DNA of 64,000 bases from Sansalvadorimonas sp965221135 (lineage in GTDB: Bacteria; Pseudomonadota; Gammaproteobacteria; Pseudomonadales; Endozoicomonadaceae): NCBI GenBank assembly GCA_965221135.1, contig CBDCRZ010000121.1, positions 1-64,000 on the forward strand, written 5' to 3'. Positions within the stretch are counted from its first letter, which is position 1, and the number at the start of each line of letters is the position of its first letter. Below the pieces are notes generated by a model, which was not told the origin of the DNA, made no database searches, and worked only from the letters and a program-made list of their open reading frames with translations. A program made the translations under genes and the position numbers. Positions 30,873 to 40,265 of the stretch are shown one piece after another.

Positions 30873-32174
30873 ATGGGAGCGAAGGGGCATGGGTCAACGA
30901 ACTGTACAAGGCACAACTCAACCGAGGATGATGTTTTGCAACAGGGAAAAGCATTTGAGATTCCCAAAGCTTTGGTCTGGCAGTCTTATCAGGATGTACG
31001 CCGAAATAAAGGTGCCCCCGGATGCGATGGTCAGACGATAAAGCAATTTGATGAGAAACGAGATCGCAATCTGTACAAAATCTGGAACAGGCTGAGTTCC
31101 GGGTCATACTTTCCGCCGCCGGTACGTAAGAAGCGTATCCCGAAGGCCGATGGCTCGGAACGTACACTGGGCATTCCAGCCGTGAGTGATCGTGTAGCAC
31201 AGGGAGCAGTAAAAGGCTTTCTGGAAGAGCAACTCGAGCCTGTCTTTCATCCCGATTCCTACGGGTATCGTCCGGGAAGGTCAGCTCATGATGCACTGAA
31301 GCAATGCGAGAAACGCTGTCGTACACGTAGTTGGGTACTTGAGGTGGATATCAAGGCTTTCTTCGATCATGTCGATCATAACTTGATTATAAAAGCTCTG
31401 AAACATCATCAGATGCCCGGATGGGTGATTTTGTACTGCACCCGCTGGCTGAGAGCACCGATGGTCGAATCTGGTTCAGAAAAGGAACATCAAGAGCGCA
31501 CCCGGGGGACTCCGCAAGGCGGTGTTATTTCTCCCTTGCTGGCGAACCTTTTTCTGCATTATGCGTTTGATCAATGGGTGAGCCGAACACATCGTAACAT
31601 TCAGTTTGAGCGTTATGCGGATGATCTGGTGTGCCACTGCTCGTACATGAAGGAAGCTGTTAATCTGAAAGAGTCAATCACTGAACGTATGAGGGAAGTT
31701 GGGCTGAGTATCAACGAAAGCAAAACCAATATTGCTTACATTGATACCTTTCCACGATGGAATGTGAAGAAGTCTTTTACATTTCTGGGGTATGACTTCC
31801 AAGTGCGGACACTGAGAAGCTTTAAAGGTGAACTGTTTCGTAAATGTGCACCGGGCGCCTCAAAGAAGGCGATGAAGACGATCACCAGGACGATTAAGTC
31901 CTGGCGGGTTCATCGCTCGACAAGGGCATCGATCAAAGAGATTGCTGGCCGGTATAATGCCACTCTCAGAGGCTGGATTCATTACTACGGAAAGTTCTGA
32001 TACAGAACCTTTAGTTACCGGTTGTGGAGCGTATTTCAATCTCGACTTATCAAATGGGCGAGCAATAGGTATCGGATTTCAACCAGAGAAGCTGAATGGC
32101 GACTTGAACGGTTACGGAAAGCCAGCCCGAAATTCTTTGCTCACTGGGAATTACTTCGTGCATCAAATGTGTGA
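30873..32174 (+). pseudogene. Group II intron reverse transcriptase/maturase with in-frame opal stop
   Basis: RT motifs: GIPAVSDRVAQGAV, PDSYGYRPGRSAHDAL, VLEVDIKAFFDHVDH (first catalytic Asp), GTPQGGVISPLLANLFLHY, ERYADDLVCH (YADD), and a maturase X-like tail (TLRGWIHYYGKF). TGA at 31998 interrupts it; the same frame continues with YRTFSYRLWSVFQSRLIKWA up to a stop at 32172-32174. A Trp codon (TGG) at that point in the ancestor is likely. The first residues before about EDDVLQQGKAF may not be coding. Confidence 0.85.
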
Positions 32175-32178
32175 TCAA

Positions 32179-32212
32179 GAGCCGTATGACGGGAGACTGT
32201 CACGTACGGTTC
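32179..32212 (+). ncRNA. Group II intron 1 domain V
   Basis: GAGCCGTATG pairs with CGTACGGTTC across a short GC hairpin, the diagnostic 34-nt catalytic domain V. Confidence 0.9.
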
Positions 32213-32260
32213 CGTGAGAAGCTTGGGGATGAAATTTCCCCTTGCTTACTCGACTTGCGC

Positions 32261-32475
32261 AATCCGTCAAAGGTGCCCGTGCCAGTGCGATTCTCTATAG
32301 CCTGGTGGAAACGGCAAAAGCCAACGGTCTTGAGCCGTATGCCTGGTTCCGCCATGTACTGACTCAGCGTCGTCAGATAGAGAAGGCTCAGTTGGAGCAA
32401 GAGGACAGCGTAGAGCACCTGTTGCCGATGAATCTCAGTGCGGATGAATTGAAAATACCGGTCTCATACGGATAG
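32261..32475 (+). pseudogene. IS66 transposase C-terminal fragment
   Basis: SVKGARASAILYSLVETAKA and NGLEPYAWFRHVLTQ followed by VEHLLPMNL are the C-terminal signature of IS66 TnpC. Everything upstream of it is replaced by intron 1, so either the intron inserted here and later lost the left exon by rearrangement, or the junction is recombinant. Confidence 0.85.
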
Positions 32476-32509
32476 GGGAAGATGGTGTTCCCCGTTCGCT
32501 TACAGATTG

Positions 32510-32868
32510 TTGGGGTTTAACTTTCCAATCATGATCACGAAACCATTTTGGCAACTGTGTGCCTGATTGTCCGTAAAGAGTCAGAGACTCTTGCGCTAAG
32601 GGCAAGTAATGGACGAGGCCGTGAATCGAGAGCGCATAAACACCGCCCAGACAGGTTTGCTCTGCATCTGTAATGCAGCCAATGCTCCAGACCATTCCGG
32701 TTTGTCACCTTTATGTACATAAGCCCCCTGCCCTAACGAAACAAGCCAGCCGCTATCTACATACTTCTTCACCAACCCACGGCTGCCCCCCATTGGCTCA
32801 AGCCACAGCAAAGTGCCCACATATCCAGGAGGCCATAACTCAAGCAGGCAGTTTAAACTTCCTCTCAC
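32510..32868 (-). pseudogene. AbiEi-type antitoxin remnant
   Basis: The first frame (NCLLELWPPGYVGTLLWLEP, KKYVDSGWLVSLGQGAYVHK, EWSGALAALQMQ) matches the AbiEi N-terminal domain. A shift near 32690 leads to LGGVYALSIHGLVHYLPLAQ, the following segment. It is cut by the IS66 fragment. Two TGTATAC-type operator sites lie directly upstream. Confidence 0.65.
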
Positions 32869-32871
32869 TTG

Positions 32872-32966
32872 TATACCTTAAGCGTACATTTAGAGATGAA
32901 TTTAAAACGACAGTTAGAAATATCAAGTTTAAATTTACCTCCAAATGTATACTCTAAGTGTACTTT
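32872..32966. promoter_or_regulatory. Paired TGTATAC/GTACA sites upstream of abiEi remnant
   Basis: TGTATACCTTAAGCGTACA (from 32873) and TGTATACTCTAAGTGTAC (from 32946) are two imperfect palindromes about 73 bases apart in AT-rich DNA. AbiEi antitoxins are known to repress their own promoters by binding paired repeats. The same motif recurs at 44681. Confidence 0.55.
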
Positions 32967-33054
32967 TTCCTGTTTTATTAAACCGCATCTAACATCGAAG
33001 TTGATTACAATCGAGGTGAGTAGCCCGTGGGAACCTCCCCCACAGGCTCTCTCA

Positions 33055-33088
33055 GAACCGTACGTGAACCTCTCAGCTCATACGGCTC
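33055..33088 (-). ncRNA. Group II intron 2 domain V
   Basis: On the minus strand GAGCCGTATGAG and TTCACGTACGGTTC form the domain V stem, same form as in intron 1. Confidence 0.9.
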
Positions 33089-33091
33089 CCA

Positions 33092-34426
33092 TCATCCAAC
33101 CGACGGCCTGACGCCCAACTTCCAATGCGGAAACAGGTTTGGAAGTTTCTTGGCGATCTCTCCAAGCCTGTGTTCTGCCCTTCGTCGATGGCGCTTAAGC
33201 CTTTTGTATTTCCTTGTCGCCCACAAACTGAGCTTGCGGTTGATGTGACGCAATGTCGGGTACATGGCGGATTTATAGAAACGACCATAGTAGTTTATCC
33301 AGCCCTGTATCTTAGCCCTGAACATTCTGGCCAGATCAGGAAGGTCTTTGTCACTGCGCAAATGCAGCTTCCAGCTCCTTATCTCCTGTCTGATGGCCTT
33401 TCCCGCCTTGGCGCTCATCGCTGGTGTAAAGTTTATGAAGTGCTTTCCCCATCGGTTCTTCGACCGCCTCGGGCGAAATGTATACCCAAGAAAGTCAAAG
33501 CTGGTGACAGGATGCACTTCTCTACGATCATCATCTTTACAGTAAACAATCTTCGTCTTGTCAGGATGCATTTCCAGACCACACTCCTGCAACCTGTCAG
33601 CCAAAGCACCCATAAGTGCTTCGGCTTCCGCCTTATGCTGACAATGGGCAAGCCCATCGTCAGCATATCGACAGAATGGAATAACAGGAAATTTCCTTTC
33701 CATCCACTTATCGAAGGCATAATGCATAAACAGGTTACTGAGCACAGGGCTGATCACACCTCCTTGAGGCACGCCACGTTTGCGCATGATAATCGTGCCA
33801 TCTTCCTGTTGAATCGGTGCCGTTAACCAACGCACGATGTACAGGATCAACCAGCGATTATCTGTGTGCTTGCGAACCGCTTTCATTAGCAGTTCATGGT
33901 CGATGTTGTCGAACAGCCCCTTGATATCAAATTCCAGCACCCCGTTGTATCGCCAGCACCGTCTACGGGTGATATCCAGCGCCTGATGTGCTGATTTGTT
34001 CGGCCTGTATCCATAGGAGTCCTGATGAAACCAGGGCTCAACTAATGGTTCAAAGTGCAGCTTCACTACCATCTGAGCAACCCGATCCGATACAGTTGGG
34101 ATGCCCAGTTTCCTTTCCCCGCCTGTCTTCTTCGGTATTGCTACCGTTTTAACAGGTGGCGGGAAATAGCTACCAGACGACATCCGGTTCCAGATCTTAT
34201 ACAGATTACCCTTCAGGTCAGACTCAAATTGTTCTATGGTCTCACCGTCAACGCCATGAGCGCCTTTATTGGCTTTGACCAGTTGCCATGCACGAACAAC
34301 ATCGTGCCTGGAAATTTCAAACGGTTTTATTGTTTCCAAAAATTCCTCCCACCGACAACCTCGGTTGTCACAGTGGTTGATTCCCAAATTCAACAGGATG
34401 ACCGATCCCCTTTGCTCCAGCGCCAT
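33092..34426 (-). CDS. Group II intron reverse transcriptase/maturase, intact
   Basis: About 444 residues from ATG 34426 (a longer frame reaches 34528). Motifs: LGIPTVSDRVAQMVV, DSYGYRPNKSAHQAL, LEFDIKGLFDNIDHELL, RGVPQGGVISPVLSNLFMHY, FCRYADDGLAHC and the maturase tail IQGWINYYGRFYKSAM followed by a basic C-terminus. It should splice and mobilise intron 2 and might act on intron 1. No endonuclease domain is visible. Confidence 0.9.
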   Translation of the reverse strand: MALEQRGSVILLNLGINHCDNRGCRWEEFLETIKPFEISRHDVVRAWQLVKANKGAHGVDGETIEQFESDLKGNLYKIWNRMSSGSYFPPPVKTVAIPKKTGGERKLGIPTVSDRVAQMVVKLHFEPLVEPWFHQDSYGYRPNKSAHQALDITRRRCWRYNGVLEFDIKGLFDNIDHELLMKAVRKHTDNRWLILYIVRWLTAPIQQEDGTIIMRKRGVPQGGVISPVLSNLFMHYAFDKWMERKFPVIPFCRYADDGLAHCQHKAEAEALMGALADRLQECGLEMHPDKTKIVYCKDDDRREVHPVTSFDFLGYTFRPRRSKNRWGKHFINFTPAMSAKAGKAIRQEIRSWKLHLRSDKDLPDLARMFRAKIQGWINYYGRFYKSAMYPTLRHINRKLSLWATRKYKRLKRHRRRAEHRLGEIAKKLPNLFPHWKLGVRPSVG

Positions 34427-35010
34427 TACCGCCCCTTCATCACTACTACGGGATCGTCCGCCTCTGTGCCTTGCATTGGTACTCAGACTCTTGCAGGATC
34501 TCTGCTTGAGTGGCTCCCTTAACATCAAGGCGACAGGTTCCCACGTTCCACACAGAAGCCTGTGTTAAGTTCATGCCTTCTCCACGCCGGATGCCATCTG
34601 GACAGTAAGCAGGTATCCTCCAGACTTATCCCGGGCTAACGACACCCTCCCGGTTTTGACATCATTCCTACGCTTTCGACGCGTCATCAAAGGTTCACTT
34701 GCGTTCATCTCCTTAACTCTTACCTGACAGGATCAAGCCCTGCCTTTTCCTTAACGCTCACGACCAAGGCTCTTTACCTTCGCCGCTTAAGGTGGTTTGA
34801 AGCCTCCTCCTGCAAGGCGGCTCCGAGGGGCCCACCCTCATCTTCTGCGCAGTTGCGCATCGGCGCTGCTTACGCAGCAGCCTATGCTCGTGGCACACCA
34901 TCGTCGGCATAGCTCTTTGGGGTATATCAGCCCTGAGAAGTATGAGCTAACAAAAAAAACTTAGGCCGGTGTCTATTTTTAGTGCATCACATCAGTTTTT
35001 CTTGCGCTAA

Positions 35011-35028
35011 AAAAATTGTACAATTTTT
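35011..35028. promoter_or_regulatory. Perfect 18-bp palindrome upstream of recD2
   Basis: AAAAATTGTACAATTTTT is fully self-complementary and sits 67 bases before the recD2 ATG. Position and symmetry suggest an operator. The rest of 34899-35094 shows nothing else recognisable. Confidence 0.5.
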
Positions 35029-35094
35029 AATAAGCTGGCTTTTTTCGTGACTTTATGCAAATTGCCGGTATCGCAAACACTATGTTGAATCCCG

Positions 35095-37302
35095 ATGCCT
35101 TCTTCATTAACAGTCTCCCACCAGAGCAATACTGACCATCAGCCCGTAGTTTATCTGCAGGGTTCTGTAGAACGGGTGACTTTTCATAGCGAAGAGAGTG
35201 GTTTTTTTGTTATCCGGGTTCAATGCAAAGGGCAGCGGGAGCTGGTCACCATGACCGGCAGTACACCTTCGATAACGCCCGGAGAATTTGTGGACGCGTC
35301 TGGCATCTGGTTTAACGACCATCTCCATGGCGTACAGTTCAAAGTTCAACATATAAAGACCATAACGCCGACCACCCTTGAAGGTATTGAGAAGTACCTG
35401 GGGTCAGGCATGGTCAAAGGTATCGGCCCTCACTTTGCCAAACGACTGGTCAGGGCTTTTGGTGAACAGGTGTTCGACATTATTGAAGAGAATCCGGAAC
35501 GGTTGCTCGAACTGGAGGGAATTGGTAAAAAACGACGGGAGAAAATCACCTCAGCATGGTCTGAGCAGAAGGTGATCCGGGAAATTATGGTGTTCCTGCA
35601 ATCTCACGGTGTAGGCACTGCCCGGTCAGTGCGTATTTATAAAACCTATGGCGACCAGGCCGTTCCAAAGGTACAGGAGAACCCTTACCGATTGGCCCTG
35701 GATATTCATGGCATCGGATTTAAAACGGCTGATGAACTGGCTCAGCAGTTGGGGATTGATCGTACGTCCCTGATTCGTGCCCAAGCAGGTGTTCGGCATG
35801 TGCTGCAGGAGCATTCCGGCAATGGTCATTGTGCCCAGGCTTTTCAGGAGCTGGTGGGTGCGGCGGTGGAACTGTTAGACATTCCGGAAGAGACCATCAG
35901 GCAAGCCATTGAGAATGAAGTCAATGAAAACCGACTGACTCCCGAGAACATTAACGATGTGCCCTGCCTGTTTCTCACGCCATTGTTTCGGGCCGAGCAG
36001 GGGGTCGCAGGGCATGTCAACCGTCTGCTTCAAGGAACATCATCCTGGCACGCCATCGATCTGGAAAAGGCCATTCCCTGGGTGGAGAAAAAAAACAGCA
36101 TTTCTCTCTCAGCATCCCAGAAAGAAGCTGTAGAACAGGCCATACGTCGCAAGCTCTGTATTATTACCGGTGGTCCCGGGGTGGGAAAAACCACGGTCGT
36201 GAACAGTATTCTGAAAATCATTCAGGCCAAAAAAGCAGACGTCACACTATGTGCTCCCACTGGGCGTGCCGCGAAACGGCTCTCGGAATCAACCGGCCAG
36301 GAAGCCACGACTATTCACCGCTTGCTGGATTTTGATCCAAGTTCCTTCGATTTCAAGAAAAATGCCGAAAACCCGCTGAAAACAGATCTACTGGTTGTGG
36401 ATGAATCCTCCATGGTTGACATTGTGCTGATGAATCAGCTGTTGCGGGCTGTGCCTGATAACAGTGCAGTGCTGTTAGTGGGTGATGTGGATCAGTTGCC
36501 CTCTGTGGGGCCGGGTTCTGTGCTGAATGACCTGATTGGTTCTGGTCAGATGCCTGTCGCCCGGCTGACTGAGATCTTTCGCCAGGCGGCAACCTCCCAG
36601 ATTATTACCGGAGCCCATGCCATTAATCGAGGTCAGGCTCCCCGGCAAACCAGGAAAGGTGATCAAACAGATTTTTATTATCTCACCGCCGATGAACCGG
36701 AAGAGATATACAGAAAAGTGATGACTGTGGTGACTCAGCGACTTCCGGCCAAATTTGGCTTTGACCCGGTCCGGGATATTCAGGTTCTGGCTCCCATGAA
36801 CCGAGGAGGTTTAGGCGCACGCAGCCTCAACATTGCCCTCCAGGAAGTCTTGAATGCAGAAGCACACCCGCGCATCACTCGCTATGGCTGGACCTTTGCA
36901 CCGGGGGATAAAGTGATTCAAACCGTAAATAACTATGACAAAGATGTGTTCAACGGCGATATAGGACAGGTTAAAAGTGTTGATATCGAAGAAGGTGAGC
37001 TACTGATCACTTTTGATGGAAAAGATGTCAGTTACCAGGTCAATGAGCTGGATGAGGTGTCTCTTGCCTACGCCACCACCATCCATAAGAGTCAGGGTTC
37101 AGAATACCCTTGTGTTGTGATCCCCATGGCCATGCAGCATTACACCCTGCTGGAACGCAATCTCCTTTATACTGGAGTCACACGGGGAAAGCAGCTGGTC
37201 GTTATTATCGGACAGCCCAAAGCCGTTGGTCTGGCAGCCCGCACATTGAAATCCACTCGCCGATTAACGAACCTTCAGGCCAGACTGGATTGTTCACTAT
37301 AA
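35095..37302 (+). CDS. recD2: RecD2-type SF1B helicase
   Basis: 735 residues, the usual RecD2 length. N-terminal OB-like region (residues 15-90), tandem helix-hairpin-helix (LEGIEKYLGSGMVKGIGPHF and LLELEGIGKKRREKI), then Walker A ITGGPGVGKTT near 364, motif II LLVVDESSMVD near 440, LVGDVDQLPSVGPGSVL, and a C-terminal AYATTIHKSQGSEYP near 665 with LLYTGVTRGK. A 5'-3' DNA helicase that works without RecBC, in DNA repair. Only 14 bases separate it from the next gene. Confidence 0.9.
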   Translation: MPSSLTVSHQSNTDHQPVVYLQGSVERVTFHSEESGFFVIRVQCKGQRELVTMTGSTPSITPGEFVDASGIWFNDHLHGVQFKVQHIKTITPTTLEGIEKYLGSGMVKGIGPHFAKRLVRAFGEQVFDIIEENPERLLELEGIGKKRREKITSAWSEQKVIREIMVFLQSHGVGTARSVRIYKTYGDQAVPKVQENPYRLALDIHGIGFKTADELAQQLGIDRTSLIRAQAGVRHVLQEHSGNGHCAQAFQELVGAAVELLDIPEETIRQAIENEVNENRLTPENINDVPCLFLTPLFRAEQGVAGHVNRLLQGTSSWHAIDLEKAIPWVEKKNSISLSASQKEAVEQAIRRKLCIITGGPGVGKTTVVNSILKIIQAKKADVTLCAPTGRAAKRLSESTGQEATTIHRLLDFDPSSFDFKKNAENPLKTDLLVVDESSMVDIVLMNQLLRAVPDNSAVLLVGDVDQLPSVGPGSVLNDLIGSGQMPVARLTEIFRQAATSQIITGAHAINRGQAPRQTRKGDQTDFYYLTADEPEEIYRKVMTVVTQRLPAKFGFDPVRDIQVLAPMNRGGLGARSLNIALQEVLNAEAHPRITRYGWTFAPGDKVIQTVNNYDKDVFNGDIGQVKSVDIEEGELLITFDGKDVSYQVNELDEVSLAYATTIHKSQGSEYPCVVIPMAMQHYTLLERNLLYTGVTRGKQLVVIIGQPKAVGLAARTLKSTRRLTNLQARLDCSL

Positions 37303-37316
37303 CCTTGGACTCTTAA

Positions 37317-38219
37317 ATGTTCTCTTACAGTAAACCTCTTCAAAAGCTTCTTAAACTGGGTGAGTTCCGTGCGGACGAATGGTTGAATTATGCCATCTAC
37401 AGTATTGATGCCAGTCATAAGGATGAATTGTTGAAAATGGCGCAGGATGAGGACCTGTTTTTTGAGTTTGATTCTGACCAGGAATGGGCTCCTCTGCATG
37501 CAATTTATGCACTCTACCCTATTGCAGAGCAGGATGAGGGAACAATTACTTCTCTCCTTGAACATGTAAACAAACAGGCTGATGACGATGATGGCCTATG
37601 GCTATATATGGAACCGGTGATTTTGAGGCTGGGTCAAAAGGCGTGGGAACCACTGGTCGCAATTTTTAGTCAACCGCATACCAACCTGTGCACCAAAGAA
37701 CGATTTTCCCGCACCATGACTCAGTTGGCCAAACAATACCCGGAATATCGAAATCAGGTCATTCAGCTCATAAGTACCACATTGGACGACTCTGCCAATG
37801 ATAATCCCATGTACAAATCCCTCCTTCTTGGCTACCTCTGCAAACTGAAAGCCACTGAAGCTATTGAAAGCATCCGTGCAGCTTTTGAGAGAGATGCCAT
37901 TGACTGCGCTTTTATGGGAGATATCGAAGATGTAGAAATTACGCTTGGCCTGAGGCAGGAAAGAGACACACCTGCACGCGATTATGTGGCTGAGAAATAC
38001 CCGGGACTCAAGGAGTTGCGAGAAATTCTTGATGGCTATTCGGAAGAGGAGAAGCTGGATATTATTACTGGGATGATGTCAGTAGATGGTGAAGGGGGGA
38101 GCGGCGATGATTATCTGATGCCAAGTCAGGAGCCACTAATCAAAGGCCCAAAGATAGGAAGAAATGATCCTTGTCCATGCGGCAGCGGTAAGAAATACAA
38201 AAAATGCTGTCAGCATTGA
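37317..38219 (+). CDS. DUF1186 protein with C-terminal SEC-C zinc motif
   Basis: 300 residues. The body is helical, HEAT-like and fits DUF1186 (APLHAIYAL, EPVILRLGQKAWEPLVAIFS). The end RNDPCPCGSGKKYKKCC is the SEC-C metal-binding motif also found on SecA and many accessory proteins. It follows recD2 closely, likely cotranscribed. Function unknown. Confidence 0.75.
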   Translation: MFSYSKPLQKLLKLGEFRADEWLNYAIYSIDASHKDELLKMAQDEDLFFEFDSDQEWAPLHAIYALYPIAEQDEGTITSLLEHVNKQADDDDGLWLYMEPVILRLGQKAWEPLVAIFSQPHTNLCTKERFSRTMTQLAKQYPEYRNQVIQLISTTLDDSANDNPMYKSLLLGYLCKLKATEAIESIRAAFERDAIDCAFMGDIEDVEITLGLRQERDTPARDYVAEKYPGLKELREILDGYSEEEKLDIITGMMSVDGEGGSGDDYLMPSQEPLIKGPKIGRNDPCPCGSGKKYKKCCQH

Positions 38220-38325
38220 TCTGATTTTCTGTATGCAGTAAAGATGATCGGCTTTTACTGGCTGAGGTTGCGCGGCAATAGCAGTCTTAGCCATGTTACT
38301 TCGGCTAAAGTATACTGCCTATAAA

Positions 38326-39597
38326 CTACAGAAGCCCTTTATTTTCCCCATACACCCTGTTGAGCTGAACACCAATCTCATTCACCCGCTCAGGCTTCAC
38401 ACCAAGCTCCTTACCACGACCGGGCCAACCTGCCAGTACATCGCAAATCATTTGAAGGTCCTTTTGTGCATCTTTCCAGGAACCGTAATTGGCATAAGAT
38501 GCCAGCTTCTGAACAACCTTTAACGGTGGCTTTGAATCATACCCCCCAAAGGCCATCGCATGCTCATTGTAAGGTGTTGGGCTGTAAGTCACGTCATACA
38601 TGGGAGATGGCTGCCACTGCCCCTGGTCAGACATGACAAATGACCAGTTCCTGGTGTGGTCATCCTGATTCGCACCAAACAGGTTAAACATCGCCCTGAT
38701 AAACTGTGTTCTCCCTACTGCCGGGCTCTGGCAGAGGATCTGACTGGCTTTAATAAGATCCTCATAGTCCATAGATGGCTGGCGGAAATCAACATCAAGC
38801 AACCCGCATAACGTCTGCATATGATGTCGCCCCTGCGCTATGCCATCCACACAATCAAAGCGCTTCACCGCCAACCAGGTGCGCCCATTGTCTTGAGGAA
38901 AGAGTTTATATTCAGGCACGGCAATACCACACTGCCCGGCCAGTGTGAGCCAGGCGGCTTCACACAATCCTTCATCATGCTCCAAGGGCAACTGGGCAGA
39001 CGTGAACTTAATGAGCCAGGCTTGTTCCCTGCCCCCTCTCTCCGAGGTATAAACCTGTTCTGGCAGATCAGGATCAAAGTAGATCAAGGCTTTGGGCCTC
39101 GCGCCCCCGGAGCCCCCGGCATTAGCTAATGCGGTCAGCACATCATTGGCCTGCCCTTCAAAAACCAGCGTCGCCTGTTCACCCAAAGTGGCTATTTCGA
39201 CCGGGCTCTTATCGCCCTCGCTCTCCATAGCCGGGGTATAGTGAAGAGCCCCTGTTCCTCGTCGGCCTATATAGGCCAGACGGTCCATAGGAGTGATGTT
39301 CTGTGGTGCTATTCCCTTCTGTCGAAACACCCTGTCCATCAACAACATGCCCCAGCCATCAGGCAGAGAGTCTGCAAACAGCCCATGCAATCCAGCATGG
39401 GGGGTGTTTGGCGCATGGATCAGGCTGTGATCAAAAGAGAGGCCAAATGGAGAGAGGCTATGGCCATGTTCCAGGTAACCGGCATCATATTGAAAGAAGG
39501 TGCCCTGGCGGTTTTGTGCCAGTTCTCCCACCAGCACCTCACCGCCATCAGCAAGCCGACGCCACACCTGCAAATGTCGAATACTCGTAGCATGCAT
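38326..39597 (-). CDS. hipA: HipA-like kinase toxin
   Basis: 423 residues. HipA motifs: GLHGLFADSLPDGWG near 65-80, GGSGGARPKALIYF near 160 (ATP-loop), AWLIKF, RFDC and catalytic ANQDDHTRNWSF near 315 followed by PMYDVTYS (metal-binding Asp). HipA Ser/Thr kinases phosphorylate aminoacyl-tRNA synthetases and cause growth arrest. Starts 2 bases after the hipB stop, so one operon. Substrate specificity cannot be read here. Confidence 0.85.
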   Translation of the reverse strand: MHATSIRHLQVWRRLADGGEVLVGELAQNRQGTFFQYDAGYLEHGHSLSPFGLSFDHSLIHAPNTPHAGLHGLFADSLPDGWGMLLMDRVFRQKGIAPQNITPMDRLAYIGRRGTGALHYTPAMESEGDKSPVEIATLGEQATLVFEGQANDVLTALANAGGSGGARPKALIYFDPDLPEQVYTSERGGREQAWLIKFTSAQLPLEHDEGLCEAAWLTLAGQCGIAVPEYKLFPQDNGRTWLAVKRFDCVDGIAQGRHHMQTLCGLLDVDFRQPSMDYEDLIKASQILCQSPAVGRTQFIRAMFNLFGANQDDHTRNWSFVMSDQGQWQPSPMYDVTYSPTPYNEHAMAFGGYDSKPPLKVVQKLASYANYGSWKDAQKDLQMICDVLAGWPGRGKELGVKPERVNEIGVQLNRVYGENKGLL

Positions 39598-39599
39598 GA

Positions 39600-39914
39600 T
39601 CAGCTTCTCAGAATGTCATCAATAGAGCGTGGCTGAGGTTGTGTCGCTCGCGTTGTGGTGTCTTTAACCAGGTCGGAAAAAACCTTTAAATCTGCAACAG
39701 CCTGCCAGAGTAGAAGAAACTGCCTTAGAGATATCAGCCCTGTGGTTTCAAACTTCTTGATTGTCGCCTCAGGAACAGCGCTCTTCTCCGCCAGGGCCCT
39801 GCGGGACAACTTATGGTTTTTTCTCAGCGCTTTCACCGCGTCAGCCAGCTGTTGCTGAATATCCGGGGCGGTCTGAAATGATAAACGTCCCACAGCCTCT
39901 CTCCGAAAACACAC
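39600..39914 (-). CDS. hipB: HipB-like XRE antitoxin
   Basis: 104 residues. The helix-turn-helix is KLSRRALAEKSAVPEATIKK, followed by RQFLLLWQAVADLKVF. It would neutralise HipA and repress the operon. The first 15 residues may be untranslated. A CGATATTTATCG palindrome lies 25 bases upstream. Confidence 0.8.
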   Translation of the reverse strand: MCFRREAVGRLSFQTAPDIQQQLADAVKALRKNHKLSRRALAEKSAVPEATIKKFETTGLISLRQFLLLWQAVADLKVFSDLVKDTTTRATQPQPRSIDDILRS

Positions 39915-39938
39915 TGAGATACTATTATAGCCATATAA

Positions 39939-39950
39939 CGATATTTATCG
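39939..39950. promoter_or_regulatory. Palindrome upstream of hipBA
   Basis: CGATATTTATCG, a candidate HipB operator (the E. coli site is also a short TATC-type inverted repeat). The rest of 39951-40265, before the SNF2 gene, shows nothing recognisable. Confidence 0.4.
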
Positions 39951-40265
39951 ACAAAATAGTTACTACTATATCCATAAAAACCAACCCAATTGACTTTGAC
40001 GCACTACAGTCATGGTGAGACTCTGGGTATTGCGTTTCAGGAATAGGTAAAGGAATTACCATGCATCATGGGTCGTTATCACCAGCCACAGCCCACTAGA
40101 GTGCGCATGGTCAGCTACGTGCAGAGTTACATAGCGCGTTCTGGACAAGATCTACGCCCCCTGAAGCAGGCCCTCGACTTACCATCAAACAGCAAAGTCA
40201 CTTGTTCCACTGTGACAAAAGTGGATATATCATGAACCCACTCCTGGTCTTCTATAGAATACGAA

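Larger units (their letters stand above)
30440..32260 (+). mobile_element. Group II intron 1
   Basis: A structured 5' region of about 430 bases without a gene precedes a group II reverse transcriptase and a canonical domain V at 32179-32212. The 5' end is approximate since I see no clean GUGYG start. The 3' end falls about 32260, where IS66 coding sequence begins. Sequence around 30840 (GGACATGCCCGTAGTAGTGA) recurs in intron 2, so both belong to one class. Confidence 0.75.
33015..34898 (-). mobile_element. Group II intron 2
   Basis: On the minus strand it begins with GTGTGCCACGAGC at 34898 (GUGYG-type 5' end), continues with a structured 5' region, an intact RT, domain V at 33055-33088 and a domain VI-like tail ending near CTACTCACC at about 33015. 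It is opposite in orientation to intron 1, with only about 750 bases between them. Confidence 0.8.
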
